Shown here piece by piece: positions 26,066 to 34,951 of a DNA stretch of 64,000 nt. Below the pieces are notes generated by a model that saw only the letters and a program-made list of their open reading frames with translations, made no database searches and was not told the origin of the DNA. The translations under genes and the position numbers were made by a program. The DNA comes from Bacillota bacterium (GTDB lineage: Bacteria; Bacillota; Bacilli; Bacillales; Cytobacillaceae). Numbering within the stretch: the stretch's first letter is position 1; the number at the start of each line of letters is the position of its first letter. The stretch is from NCBI GenBank assembly GCA_030705955.1, contig JAUZPL010000014.1:1-64000 (forward strand), given 5' to 3'.

Positions 26066-27115
26066 ATGGTTTATCCAAATGTAGAGGATACAATGAAATT
26101 ACTTTCAGATTTAGTTTCGATACCTAGTCCATCTGGAAATACAAATAACGTCATTACTTTTGTTGAAAAATTCTTTAAGAATCTGCAAATTGAAACGAAA
26201 AGAAATCGTAAAGGTGGACTAATCGCCACTATCAATGGAAAAGATTCAACTAAACATCGGATGCTGACTGCCCATGTTGACACATTAGGGGCAATGGTGA
26301 AGGAAATTAAAGCAAATGGACGGCTACGAATTGATTTAATTGGTGGATTTAAATTTAACTCGATTGAAGGAGAATATTGCGAAATTCAAACAAGCAGCGG
26401 AAAGATTTTTACTGGAACCATCTTGATGCATCAAACCTCTGTTCATGTTTATAAGGATGCGGGGAAAGCTGAAAGAAATCAGGAAAATATAGAAGTGCGA
26501 ATAGATGAAAAGGTACATAATGCGGATGAAATTCGAGCACTGGGGATTGAAGTCGGAGATTTTATTTCCTTTGACCCACGCGTTCAAATTACACCAAGCG
26601 GTTTTATAAAATCACGACATTTAGATGACAAAGCTAGCGTAGCCATTCTTCTTCAGTTAATAAAACAAATTAAAACAGAACAAATCGTATTGCCGTATAC
26701 GACTCACTACTTGATTTCCAATAACGAAGAAATCGGATATGGAGGAAATTCTAATATTACTCCGGAAACAGTTGAATATCTTGCTGTTGATATGGGGGCA
26801 ATTGGTGATGGACAATCTACAGATGAATACACTGTTTCAATTTGCGTGAAGGATGCTAGCGGTCCATACAATATTGAACTAAGAAAAAATTTAGTGGACT
26901 TAGCAAAGAAACATCAAATACAGTATAAACTTGACATTTATCCGTACTATGGATCTGATGCATCTGCAGCTATACGTTCAGGACATGATATTGTACACGG
27001 CCTAATAGGTCCGGGTATAGATTCATCACATGCGTTTGAGCGAACACATCAAACATCAATTGAGGAAACAACAAAGCTTTTATATCATTACCTACAATCC
27101 AGTTTGGTGAAATAA
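26066..27115 (+). CDS. M42 family glutamyl aminopeptidase-like metallopeptidase (YtoP-like)
   Basis: 349 residues with the co-catalytic metal site of family M42: AHVDTLGAMV (His, then first Asp), HLDDKASVAIL (bridging Asp), NNEEIGYGG (catalytic Glu-Glu), AVDMGAI (Asp) and a late His in IDSSHAFERTH. These are large self-compartmentalising aminopeptidases; Bacillus members are YtoP and YsdC. AAGGAAGGGG precedes the ATG. Monocistronic with its own terminator. Confidence 0.93.
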   Translation: MVYPNVEDTMKLLSDLVSIPSPSGNTNNVITFVEKFFKNLQIETKRNRKGGLIATINGKDSTKHRMLTAHVDTLGAMVKEIKANGRLRIDLIGGFKFNSIEGEYCEIQTSSGKIFTGTILMHQTSVHVYKDAGKAERNQENIEVRIDEKVHNADEIRALGIEVGDFISFDPRVQITPSGFIKSRHLDDKASVAILLQLIKQIKTEQIVLPYTTHYLISNNEEIGYGGNSNITPETVEYLAVDMGAIGDGQSTDEYTVSICVKDASGPYNIELRKNLVDLAKKHQIQYKLDIYPYYGSDASAAIRSGHDIVHGLIGPGIDSSHAFERTHQTSIEETTKLLYHYLQSSLVK

Positions 27116-27147
27116 ACACTATATAGTTAGAAAAAACACATAATAAT

Positions 27148-27181
27148 AGAAGAAAGCCGGAATATTTACCGGCTTTCTTCT
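27148..27181. terminator. Bidirectional terminator
   Basis: A 13-bp perfect stem (AGAAGAAAGCCGG and complement) with an 8-base loop between convergent genes. Confidence 0.88.
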
Positions 27182-27186
27182 GATTG

Positions 27187-28017
27187 TTATCGTTTCCTAA
27201 ACCATTTCGTTTTTACCCATATAAGTAGTAGACCGGAGGATAGCCAAAAAATACATAAGAACACGATCCATCCGAAGAAAGGAAAATTAAATATAGAAAC
27301 TAAAACAAATGAGCCGGTAAGTGATATTACCCATTTAGCCGGATTTAGATTTGAAAGCAATTTTTCTCCTACCATTCTGCTTAAAAGGGATAATCCAATT
27401 AAGAAAAAGATAATCGGAGGAATGGACAAAATGATAGCGATTGGAATTCCAATAACAGTAAAAATCAATAATAAGATAATACCAACCAAAATAAGGCTTG
27501 CAATTGCACCTGTTAGGATTAGTCTTCCTGACTCTTTTTTTATACGGTCCCCACTATATTCTCCTTTGTCTCCCAAAAAGAGTCCTATAAGAACGCTCAA
27601 TAGAACGAGAAGTATACTTAAGACAAAATGTATCAACCAATTTCCTAACAAAAGTGCAGCAGCGATGAGTAAATGATTTAAGGTTTCATCCTTAAATTTA
27701 AAGGCTAAAATATTTTCCTTTACATAGGAGCCTTGTTCTTGAACAACGTTTCCATTAATAACTAGTACAATGCCATTAATCCTAGCTGTTTTAGATATTT
27801 TCATATTCCCATTAATCACAATGGCTGAAATATCTACCTTCCCTTTAATGTCGATGTTATGACCTAAAATAATAACATTATCAACTCTTTCATTAGATGG
27901 CAAAACAGTTTTATCTTTATATAAGAAATTTTTATCCATTGCAAACGTTGGTTTAACAATGGAGGCTCCTATGAGGAATATTAGAAAAAAGCTAAGTATC
28001 AGTCTTCGATTAAACAT
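27187..28017 (-). CDS. Exported bactofilin-like / polytopic membrane protein
   Basis: 276 residues. A signal peptide (about 1-26) is followed by a short beta-helix-like segment with repeated hydrophobic strands (NVIILGHNIDIKGKVDISAI, VINGNMKISKTARINGIVLV) typical of polymer-forming/bactofilin-like domains. Four or more membrane helices then fill residues 110-270. The ATG shares bases with the anti-sigma stop (TAATG), so translation is coupled. It may be the envelope effector or sensor of the sigma module; that is inference. Confidence 0.82.
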   Translation of the reverse strand: MFNRRLILSFFLIFLIGASIVKPTFAMDKNFLYKDKTVLPSNERVDNVIILGHNIDIKGKVDISAIVINGNMKISKTARINGIVLVINGNVVQEQGSYVKENILAFKFKDETLNHLLIAAALLLGNWLIHFVLSILLVLLSVLIGLFLGDKGEYSGDRIKKESGRLILTGAIASLILVGIILLLIFTVIGIPIAIILSIPPIIFFLIGLSLLSRMVGEKLLSNLNPAKWVISLTGSFVLVSIFNFPFFGWIVFLCIFWLSSGLLLIWVKTKWFRKR

Positions 28018-28538
28018 TATGAAATGTCCCCCGCTTCAACTGTTTTTGCCAATGTATTGACCAAATAGCGGAGAATAAAAATAGCTAATACAATCAAAAT
28101 AAAGATGACAGCTGAAATGGCCTCAACCATATATGGGATGGCAGAGAGTATTGATGTAATTGCATACATTAAGCCACCTGCAATACTGAAAAGTGTATTA
28201 AAAATATGAAGCCCGATAGATAAAAAAGGACCAGTAGCACCCATTCCCACTAAAGCGAATGATAAAACAACAAAAATAGCAGCATGATTTATGAAGCTTG
28301 AAGATTTCTGGGAAATAGATTGCTGAATTTTTGCCATTACATGATCTTCCATTGAAACGGGTATGTCCACCATTAGATATTCTTTCAAAATTTGCTCTTT
28401 TAATAACGTTAAATTCACGAATTCATTATGGCAGTCTAAACAAATTCCCAAATGCCTCTCAATAATTGCTTTTTCATCCTCATCTGTTTCATCATCTATA
28501 TATGAAGATAATAATTCTCCACTAATATGTTCAGACAT
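28017..28538 (-). CDS. Anti-sigma factor with zinc-finger (zf-HC2) domain
   Basis: About 173 residues. The N-terminal anti-sigma domain has the His-x3-Cys-x2-Cys zinc site (ERHLGICLDC, about residues 28-37), and two hydrophobic segments in the C-terminal half anchor it in the membrane. It should hold the ECF sigma factor encoded just upstream. A GTG at 28547 overlaps the sigma stop codon; the ATG at 28538 has AAAGGG at a better distance. This is the RsiW-type arrangement. Confidence 0.9.
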   Translation of the reverse strand: MSEHISGELLSSYIDDETDEDEKAIIERHLGICLDCHNEFVNLTLLKEQILKEYLMVDIPVSMEDHVMAKIQQSISQKSSSFINHAAIFVVLSFALVGMGATGPFLSIGLHIFNTLFSIAGGLMYAITSILSAIPYMVEAISAVIFILIVLAIFILRYLVNTLAKTVEAGDIS

Positions 28539-28543
28539 TTTTC

Positions 28544-29080
28544 TCACCCTTTCTCTAATTCTTTTCGCAAATTTTCTCGTGCAGTATTTATTCGAGATTT
28601 TACGGTGCCTAGTGGGATTTGCAGTAGCTCACTTATTTCTGAATAAGAATATCCTTGGATTTCCCGTAAAATTAAAACATTTTTTTGTTCCAATGGTATT
28701 TTTTCCATTGCTTCCTTAATAGTCATTTTTGCAATTGATTGTTCTATAGGCGACGACGCATTTGGCATCCTAACATTTTCAATTAATTCCTCTGATTCTG
28801 CTAATTTCTTTTTATTTAATTTTTTATTTTTATCGTAGCATAGGTTCGTTACAACCCTTGTCAGCCAAGAAACAAAGGCAAATTCATTTTCAAGCTTTGG
28901 CAATGAATAGTAGGCTTTAACAAATGCTTCCTGCGTAACATCCTCCGCTTCCATTCGATCATTTAATAGAGAAAAGGCATGACGGAATACAGTTCCTTTA
29001 TAGGCTGTTACTAATTGGCGGAAGGCATTTTGGTCACCTTTTTTAGCCTCGATAATTATTTGATGTAAATCATTTACCAC
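28544..29080 (-). CDS. ECF RNA polymerase sigma factor
   Basis: 178 residues with sigma region 2 (AFRQLVTAYKGTVFRHAF, DVTQEAFVKAY, WLTRVVTNLC) and region 4 (MEKIPLEQKNVLILREIQGY, then IPLGTVKSRINTAR). It is close to the SigW/YlaC type. It is first in an operon with its anti-sigma factor and a bactofilin-like membrane protein, and is divergent from the dlt operon. Autoregulation is expected but I could not fix its promoter. Confidence 0.93.
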   Translation of the reverse strand: MVNDLHQIIIEAKKGDQNAFRQLVTAYKGTVFRHAFSLLNDRMEAEDVTQEAFVKAYYSLPKLENEFAFVSWLTRVVTNLCYDKNKKLNKKKLAESEELIENVRMPNASSPIEQSIAKMTIKEAMEKIPLEQKNVLILREIQGYSYSEISELLQIPLGTVKSRINTARENLRKELEKG

Positions 29081-29390
29081 ATTTTCTCAGCCCCTACCTT
29101 ACATTCCGCAGCTTTAAAAGTTGTTTACATAGTAAATAGACTGCTGTATATTTAATAAAGTTCAATCATCTTTTTCTTTTTTTCGTTGATTGAATTTAAA
29201 CATCTACTCAAATTTTTAACATTCATTTCTTAAATAGCATAACCTAATTCTTAAATCAGGATTATTATTTTTTAATTTGTTTCTCATCTATTTTTAATGC
29301 AAGTTCCTATTTTCAGCATTATGATTATTAGGCAAAATTATTTATGAGGTTAAATTTTTTTAAAATAAATTATAGGAGGATAGTGAAGAC
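29081..29390. other. Divergent control region between the ECF operon and dlt
   Basis: About 310 bases, very A/T-rich. It must hold the promoters of both operons. I looked for TGTAAC/CGWC-type ECF elements and for sigma-A elements with 16-18 base spacing and found none good enough to call. Confidence 0.5.
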
Positions 29391-29540
29391 ATGATCAATA
29401 AATGTAAAGCTTTCCTATCTAATTATAAAGTGAAATGGTTTGGCCGATTCATTTATTATTTATTGATTCTTTTGTTACTATTTTTCATGTATGGTTTTAA
29501 TGATGCAAGCGCTGGCTCCTATATTTATAACGATTTTTAA
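29391..29540 (+). CDS. dltX: DltX, small membrane protein of teichoic acid D-alanylation
   Basis: 49 residues, below the usual ORF cut-off. The protein starts MINKCKAFLSN, has one membrane helix (FIYYLLILLLLFFMYGF) and ends in GSYIYNDF, the conserved C-terminal motif of DltX that contacts DltB and the teichoic acid acceptor. AGGAGGA lies 10 bases before the ATG, and dltA begins 14 bases after the stop. DltX is required for D-alanylation in Bacillus. Confidence 0.92.
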   Translation: MINKCKAFLSNYKVKWFGRFIYYLLILLLLFFMYGFNDASAGSYIYNDF

Positions 29541-29554
29541 TCGTGAGGTGACTT

Positions 29555-31072
29555 TTGTTGAAATTATTGAAAATAATTAAAGATTTTTCTTATACACACT
29601 CTGAAAATACTGCTTTTATTTCACCTGAAAAAGAAATCACATATAAACAGCTTTGGTCAGAATCAGAAAAGGTTGCATCATTTCTGATTAATGAACCCCT
29701 ACCAAATGGCTCGCCTGTTATTGTCTATGGTCATATGGAGCCTGAGATGATTATTTCTTTTCTGGGTAGTGTAAAATCAGGGCATCCATATATCCCGATT
29801 GATACTTCTATTCCAATTGAGCGAATTGAAAAAATTATTGAAAGCTCTAGTTCCAAACTATTTATCAATGTTTCAAAACAGAGTTTTTCATTGGAAAATT
29901 CATTCGTAAAGATCATAAATTTTGATGAGATAGTAGACAATTTATCTGAAAACACAGAGGTTTCCACAGAAAACTGGGTAAAGGAAGACGATAATTTTTA
30001 TATTATTTACACTTCAGGAAGTACTGGAAATCCGAAAGGAGTACAGATTTCAGCAAATAACCTCCAAAGTTTTGTTGATTGGATGGTAAAAGACTTCCCA
30101 ATAAATGGAAATCTTCAATTTCTAAATCAAGCTCCATTTTCATTCGATCTTTCAGTAATGGACCTTTACCCTGCCCTTGCAAGCGGTGGACATATTTTTG
30201 CTATAACGAAAGATATGATTGCAAAACCAAAATATTTATTTGAAGCTTTTAAAAAGTCAAATATTCAAATTTGGACTTCAACACCATCTTTTGTGCAAAT
30301 GTGTTTAATGGATCCTTCATTTACTGAAGAGCTTTTGCCGGAATTAACAGTTTTCTTATTCTGTGGAGAAATTCTTCCGGTATCCATTTCACAACAATTA
30401 TTAAAAAGATTTCCTAAAGCAAAAGTTTTTAACACGTATGGACCTACAGAGGCAACAGTAGCAGTGACTTACGTAGAAATAAATACAGAGGTTTTACAGC
30501 AATATGAAAGCCTTCCAGTCGGTAAATCAAAAGAGGATACAAGAATTTTGTTAGTGGATGAGAATTGGAATGAGGTTTCTGAGGGTGAAAAAGGAGAAAT
30601 TATCATTGTTGGTCCTAGTGTAAGTAAAGGGTATTTAGGCCAAAAGGACCTAACTGATAAGGCATTCACTTCTTTTGAAGGCCAAATGGCATATAAAACA
30701 GGTGATGCAGGATATAAAGAAAATGATCAGCTTTTCTATAAGGGACGAATGGATTTTCAAATTAAATTACATGGCTACCGAATGGAATTGGAAGAAATTG
30801 AACACCATATTGCACAGTCGCAATATGTTAAAATGGCAGTGGTTGTCCCTATCTATCAAAATGACAAAATTGAATATTTAACCGCAGCCATAATACCATC
30901 AGAACATGTTTTTGAAAAAGAATACCAACTGACAGGTGCGATAAAGAAGGAACTATCAGAGGTTCTTCCAGCCTATATGATTCCAAGAAAATTTTCTTAT
31001 TATGATGATCTTCCAATGACACCAAATGGAAAAATTGATCGTAAACAGATTAAAGAAAAGGTGCTTGTATGA
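29555..31072 (+). CDS. dltA: D-alanine--D-alanyl carrier protein ligase
   Basis: 505 residues, an adenylation enzyme of the ANL family. Core motifs: [12 protein letters not shown] (P-loop like), [18 protein letters not shown] and the C-terminal catalytic Lys in [11 protein letters not shown]. It activates D-Ala with ATP and loads it on DltC in the cytoplasm. Starts at one of two adjacent TTG codons (29555 or 29558) after GAGGTG. Second gene of dltX-ABCD. Confidence 0.96.
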   Translation: MLKLLKIIKDFSYTHSENTAFISPEKEITYKQLWSESEKVASFLINEPLPNGSPVIVYGHMEPEMIISFLGSVKSGHPYIPIDTSIPIERIEKIIESSSSKLFINVSKQSFSLENSFVKIINFDEIVDNLSENTEVSTENWVKEDDNFYIIYTSGSTGNPKGVQISANNLQSFVDWMVKDFPINGNLQFLNQAPFSFDLSVMDLYPALASGGHIFAITKDMIAKPKYLFEAFKKSNIQIWTSTPSFVQMCLMDPSFTEELLPELTVFLFCGEILPVSISQQLLKRFPKAKVFNTYGPTEATVAVTYVEINTEVLQQYESLPVGKSKEDTRILLVDENWNEVSEGEKGEIIIVGPSVSKGYLGQKDLTDKAFTSFEGQMAYKTGDAGYKENDQLFYKGRMDFQIKLHGYRMELEEIEHHIAQSQYVKMAVVVPIYQNDKIEYLTAAIIPSEHVFEKEYQLTGAIKKELSEVLPAYMIPRKFSYYDDLPMTPNGKIDRKQIKEKVLV

Positions 31073-32226
31073 CACCATATGGTTCTTTCTCATTTTTTAT
31101 TATCATTGCTTTTTTATTAGCACCAGCTGTCATTCTTGGTTTAAAAGGAAAAAAGTTTCATTCATATAACATATTTGCAACAGTAATTGCACTGGCTATA
31201 ATTTTTTCATCAAGTTTTTCAGAATCTGTTGCATTAATAGCTTTTACAATTTGGCAGGTTTTGCTTATTAAAGCTTATATTGCATACCGAAAGAAAGCAA
31301 ATAGTGGTACAGTTTTTTGTCTAGCTGTTATCTTCTCTATCCTGCCATTAACCATATCTAAACTGTTGCCTTACTTTAATCAAAGTAACTGGGTTGGCTT
31401 TCTAGGGATTTCATATCTCACCTTTAAAGGCACTCAATTAATTATGGAAACAAGGGATGGACTTATTAAAAAGGATATTTCTATTATCCGTCTACTTTAT
31501 TTCATTCTTTTCTTTCCAACTATCTCTTCTGGTCCAATTGACCGGTTCCGACGTTTTGATAAGTATATGGAAGCTGAAATAACTCAGGAGCAGTACAAAC
31601 TCCTTTTATATGATGGAATAAATAAAATTTTCCGCGGCTTCTTATACAAGTTTATTATTGGCTACTCTATTAATCACTACTTTATTGCAAATTTAGGATT
31701 TATATCCCAAAGTAGTTTCCAAGATCATCTGCTTTATATGTATGGGTATAGCATGTATCTATTTTTTGATTTTGCAGGGTATAGCAATTTTGCAATTGGA
31801 GTTAGCTATATAATGGGTGTGAAATCTCCTGAAAACTTTAACAGTCCTTTTATCAGTCGTAACATTAAAGACTTCTGGAATCGTTGGCATATGAGTCTAT
31901 CATTCTGGTTCCGGGATTATGTTTATATGCGATTTATTTTCTGGATAACGAAAAAAAAATGGATAAAAAATAGAAATAGTATTTCAAACCTAGGCTATAT
32001 TCTGTTATTTTTATTAATGGGAGTATGGCATGGATTGGAAATACAGTATATAGCATATGGTATTTACCATGCTCTATTAATGGTGCTGTATAATTCTTTC
32101 GAACGATTTAATAAAAAACATAAGTGGTGGCCGCAAAACAAATTTACTCATGTAATAGCCATTATCATCACCTTCCACTTTGTTTGTTTTGGATTTTATA
32201 TTTTTGCAGGACAATTAATTAAATAA
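31069..32226 (+). CDS. dltB: Teichoic acid D-alanyltransferase DltB (MBOAT)
   Basis: 385 residues with about eleven membrane segments. MBOAT motifs are seen as [18 protein letters not shown] and the catalytic His in [14 protein letters not shown]. It takes D-Ala from DltC and passes it across the membrane. Its ATG overlaps the dltA stop by 4 bases. Confidence 0.96.
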   Translation: MTPYGSFSFFIIIAFLLAPAVILGLKGKKFHSYNIFATVIALAIIFSSSFSESVALIAFTIWQVLLIKAYIAYRKKANSGTVFCLAVIFSILPLTISKLLPYFNQSNWVGFLGISYLTFKGTQLIMETRDGLIKKDISIIRLLYFILFFPTISSGPIDRFRRFDKYMEAEITQEQYKLLLYDGINKIFRGFLYKFIIGYSINHYFIANLGFISQSSFQDHLLYMYGYSMYLFFDFAGYSNFAIGVSYIMGVKSPENFNSPFISRNIKDFWNRWHMSLSFWFRDYVYMRFIFWITKKKWIKNRNSISNLGYILLFLLMGVWHGLEIQYIAYGIYHALLMVLYNSFERFNKKHKWWPQNKFTHVIAIIITFHFVCFGFYIFAGQLIK

Positions 32227-32240
32227 GGAGCTTGATCCTC

Positions 32241-32477
32241 ATGGAATTTAAAAATGAAGTTATTGAACTTTTAGCAGAAATTTGCCAGGATGATGTTGTA
32301 AAGGAAGACCCAAATATTGATTTATTTAGTACTACCCTCTTGGATTCATTTGGAACAGTGGAGCTACTTGTTCAGGTTGAAGAACGATTTGGTATTACAG
32401 TACCTATTACTGAATTTGACCGTGATACTTGGAATACTCCGAATAATATTGCAAAACAGTTGGCTGATTTTAAATGA
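32241..32477 (+). CDS. dltC: D-alanyl carrier protein
   Basis: 78 residues, the same length as B. subtilis DltC. The phosphopantetheine Ser is in LLDSFGTVELL (about residue 35). AAGGAG is 10 bases before the ATG at 32241; an in-frame TTG at 32232 sits against the ribosome site and is unlikely. The stop overlaps dltD. Confidence 0.96.
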   Translation: MEFKNEVIELLAEICQDDVVKEDPNIDLFSTTLLDSFGTVELLVQVEERFGITVPITEFDRDTWNTPNNIAKQLADFK

Positions 32478-33673
32478 AAAAAGCTCTATTTGCACCATTA
32501 ATTCTTGCGTTTCTTGTTTTATTTATTCTTATCATCATTCCGAATAAATGGATCGAAAACTTTATTCCAAAAAGTCGAATTAATGAAGCAGCAACAGAGC
32601 TGAACACTTTCATGTTTCAGGGAAAATATGTACAGACAAAAATGCTTGAAAGTGATAAATATCTTCCTATGTATGGTTCTTCCGAGCTGTCTAGGCTAGA
32701 CCAGTTCCACCCATCAAATTATTTTAAAGAAAATTATGATGGCTTTACGCCCTTTCTTATAGGACGCGGTGGTACAGAATCACTAATCCATTTTCTAAAT
32801 TTTGCTGAGCATGCCAATCAGCTCAAAAACAAAAAGCTTGTCTTTGTCTTATCACCTCAATGGTTCCAGCCACACGGTGCTGATGAATCACACTTTGTGC
32901 CAAATTACTCTACTTTGCAAGGTTATGATTTGGCATTTAATAAAAAAATAGACCCAAAATTAAAAAGACTTGCAATTAAGCGGCTTTTAAAATATACACC
33001 TGTAAAGAAAGACTTTATGCTCTCCTCTTTGTATAAGGCTGATCTATCAAAAAATCAATGGACGCAAACTAAAGCAACTCTAGTTCGCCCATTTGCTTTA
33101 GCCTACAGAAGCATGTTAGAGAAAAAGGATCTTTATTATACACTTGCTGGTGCCACACCACGCACTCGTGTCATTAGTCGTGCTGTGAAGCATAAAACAT
33201 GGACACAGCTTGATAAGGAAGCTATCCAGGTTGCAAGAAAACAGGCAACAAACAATCAATTTGATGTTATTAATTCCCAATATAATAAAATTGCTAAACG
33301 GGTTCCTTCTTTAAAAGGCTATAAGCGAGGAGCAAGCTATGGTAAATCACTTGAATATCATGATTTTCAACTTGTACTAGATCTTCTCAAAGAATCTGGT
33401 GCAAAGCCATTATTTATTTCTGTTCCGGTTAATGGCAAATGGTATGATTATACTGGATTTCCTAAAAAAGGACGTACTTCCTACTATACTCGAATCAAAA
33501 AGCAGATTGAGGCTGAAGGCTTTCAGATAGCTGACTTTTCCGGGCACGAATATGATCCTTATTTCATGAAGGATACGATTCACATTGGCTGGAAAGGCTG
33601 GGTATACACTGATCGAGCTATCAAACAATTTTATGATGAAAATAATAACAAGACACTCGTTGAAGCAAAATAG
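32474..33673 (+). CDS. dltD: D-alanyl-lipoteichoic acid biosynthesis protein DltD
   Basis: 399 residues. An N-terminal membrane anchor (about 5-23) is followed by an extracytoplasmic SGNH-like domain with MYGSSELSRL (catalytic Ser) and a C-terminal DTIHIGWKGW (Asp/His pair). It completes transfer of D-Ala to teichoic acid outside the membrane. Overlaps dltC by 4 bases. Confidence 0.95.
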   Translation: MKKALFAPLILAFLVLFILIIIPNKWIENFIPKSRINEAATELNTFMFQGKYVQTKMLESDKYLPMYGSSELSRLDQFHPSNYFKENYDGFTPFLIGRGGTESLIHFLNFAEHANQLKNKKLVFVLSPQWFQPHGADESHFVPNYSTLQGYDLAFNKKIDPKLKRLAIKRLLKYTPVKKDFMLSSLYKADLSKNQWTQTKATLVRPFALAYRSMLEKKDLYYTLAGATPRTRVISRAVKHKTWTQLDKEAIQVARKQATNNQFDVINSQYNKIAKRVPSLKGYKRGASYGKSLEYHDFQLVLDLLKESGAKPLFISVPVNGKWYDYTGFPKKGRTSYYTRIKKQIEAEGFQIADFSGHEYDPYFMKDTIHIGWKGWVYTDRAIKQFYDENNNKTLVEAK

Positions 33674-33689
33674 CTTTAACGAGTTTTTC
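33655..33689 (+). terminator. Terminator of the dlt operon
   Basis: Stem ACTCGTTGAAGC/GCTTTAACGAGT (one G-T pair) followed by TTTTT; the 5' arm lies inside the last codons of dltD. Confidence 0.82.
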
Positions 33690-33704
33690 TATTCTGCTAT
33701 AAAT

Positions 33705-33736
33705 ATCATGATGGAAGATTCTTAATTTTTCCTTAA
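33705..33736 (-). promoter_or_regulatory. CiaR-box-like tandem repeat and -10 on the dltD antisense strand (weak)
   Basis: On the minus strand TTAAGGAA and TTAAGAAT repeat with an 11-base period and are followed after 7 bases by CATGAT. This is the same layout as the sites at 47077 and 52122, but the -10 is poor and the element would drive transcription antisense to the dltD 3' end. Confidence 0.3.
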
Positions 33737-33854
33737 TTTTTGCCAAAAGTGTTGTTCAAGAAATTTTACTCAATCGAACTTAGAATACGTCTAGAACAAT
33801 TTTTAAAATAAGGGTATAATGTACACAGGATTAATTCATTCACTAGGAGATGTA

Positions 33855-34073
33855 ATGATGCTTTCAAATATTGGCGTACCTGGTTTAATTTTAATTCTTG
33901 TAGTAGCTTTAGTTATTTTTGGTCCAAATAAGCTTCCTGAAATTGGGCGTGCATTTGGCAAATCAATTCGTGAATTTAAAAGAGCGACTGATGGGATTGC
34001 TGACGATATTAAAGATGGACTAAGAGACGAAATTAAAGAAGTAAAAGAAGAGAAAGTTGATTTAAATAAATAA
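33855..34073 (+). CDS. tatA: Sec-independent translocase protein TatA (TatAd-like)
   Basis: About 72 residues: one N-terminal membrane helix ([14 protein letters not shown]), the hinge [14 protein letters not shown] and an amphipathic helix ([10 protein letters not shown]), then an acidic/basic tail. The start region ([11 protein letters not shown]) resembles B. subtilis TatAd. Two adjacent ATGs (33855, 33858) follow AGGAG. A TATAAT at 33815 with a weak -35 17 bases upstream is a candidate promoter. No tatC gene is in the window. Confidence 0.93.
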   Translation: MMLSNIGVPGLILILVVALVIFGPNKLPEIGRAFGKSIREFKRATDGIADDIKDGLRDEIKEVKEEKVDLNK

Positions 34074-34078
34074 TTTTT

Positions 34079-34112
34079 AAGAGCACAAGAAAATGTTCTT
34101 GTGCTCTTTTCT
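34079..34112 (+). terminator. Terminator of tatA
   Basis: A 13-bp stem (AAGAGCACAAGAA and complement), 4-base loop, then TT after the CTCTT arm. Confidence 0.88.
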
Positions 34113-34117
34113 TAAGG

Positions 34118-34146
34118 AAAAAGGGATTGCCACTTGGTAATCCCTC
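34118..34146 (-). terminator. Terminator of the secreted charged protein gene
   Basis: On the minus strand AGGGATTACCA pairs with TGGCAATCCCT (one mismatch) and TTTTT follows. Confidence 0.8.
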
Positions 34147-34152
34147 CATTAA

Positions 34153-34689
34153 CTATCTACTCATTATTTCTTTCATCATTTCATTCCGCTGTTTATTCTG
34201 TTCAAGAAGCTGATTTAAAAGCTGTGCTGTCTTTTCATCGTTTTTACTTTTGACTGCTTGCTCTACATCATGGAAACTCTTCCAATGTGAAAAGTCTTTT
34301 CCCCCATGGGCTTTTTTCATAAATTCTTCTTTTGTGATTTTACCCTGATCATACTGCTTTTGAAGTTCTTGTATTTTAACCATTCTTTCCTTTTTCCATT
34401 GCTCATGCTTTACTTTAAATTCTGGACTATGCCATTTTTTATGAAGTTCTTTTCTTTCTTCAAGAACCTTTGCCCACTCATCCTTTTTTTCAGGGGTATA
34501 TTGATCAACCCATGAATATAACTTCTGTTCCCTCTCTTTCATCATTTCTTCCCAATTCTTATGGTTGAAATGATCCCGTTTCCCATAGTGACAATCATTT
34601 GGATTCGATTTCATATCTGGAGCTGCCAGGCCAATGCTTGGCAAAATTAAGCACAGCCCAAATATAAGCATCATTATTTTCTTTTTCAC
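34153..34689 (-). CDS. Secreted, highly charged helical protein of unknown function
   Basis: 178 residues. A clear signal peptide (1-22, cut near LAA-PD) is followed by a domain rich in Lys, Glu, Trp and His with long predicted helices (EEMMKEREQKLYSWVDQYT, KWHSPEFKVKHEQWKKER). I do not recognise a family. It ends in a Gln/Asn-rich helix. It is a single gene. Confidence 0.78.
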   Translation of the reverse strand: MKKKIMMLIFGLCLILPSIGLAAPDMKSNPNDCHYGKRDHFNHKNWEEMMKEREQKLYSWVDQYTPEKKDEWAKVLEERKELHKKWHSPEFKVKHEQWKKERMVKIQELQKQYDQGKITKEEFMKKAHGGKDFSHWKSFHDVEQAVKSKNDEKTAQLLNQLLEQNKQRNEMMKEIMSR

Positions 34690-34793
34690 TTAAAATACAT
34701 CTCCTTTTTATTAACTTAAATTTATACGTAAATATCATTCCCAGTTTTTTAAAAAAAATTTACCATTTTGACAAAAAATTAGCTGATTTTGGG

Positions 34794-34822
34794 TTGTAGT
34801 TTTTTTAAATATATCGTAATCT
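34794..34822 (+). promoter_or_regulatory. Candidate promoter of the NDH-2 gene
   Basis: TTGTAG and TAATCT with 17 bases between. The predicted start point (about 34829) falls just before the first Rex box, a good layout for repression. Confidence 0.5.
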
Positions 34823-34835
34823 ATGAATATATTAA

Positions 34836-34853
34836 ATGTGAATTAATTCACAT
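34836..34853. promoter_or_regulatory. Rex operator 1
   Basis: ATGTGAATTAATTCACAT, a perfect 18-bp palindrome matching the Rex consensus TTGTGAANNNNTTCACAA at all but the outermost pair. Confidence 0.85.
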
Positions 34854-34891
34854 ACAAAATGTGAGCTTTCGCTCTATTTTTTTATTTCAAC

Positions 34892-34909
34892 TTGTGAACA
34901 GCTTCACAT
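34892..34909. promoter_or_regulatory. Rex operator 2
   Basis: TTGTGAACAGCTTCACAT, matching the Rex consensus TTGTGAA-N4-TTCACAA except for the last base. It is 56 bases (about five turns) from operator 1. Confidence 0.82.
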
Positions 34910-34951
34910 TAACTTACTAAAATGTTTTTTTAGGTAGGAGAGGATTTCTTT

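Noticed and set aside
29081-29390. Sigma-X-type promoter for dlt
   Set aside because: No TGTAAC element with CGWC at the right distance was found on the plus strand.
34768-34773. TTGACA as -35 of the NDH-2 promoter
   Set aside because: No acceptable -10 lies 16-18 bases downstream; the TTGTAG/TAATCT pair fits better.
34859-34875. Third Rex-like site (TGTGAGC followed by GCTCT)
   Set aside because: Only the left half matches; the right half lacks TTCACA.
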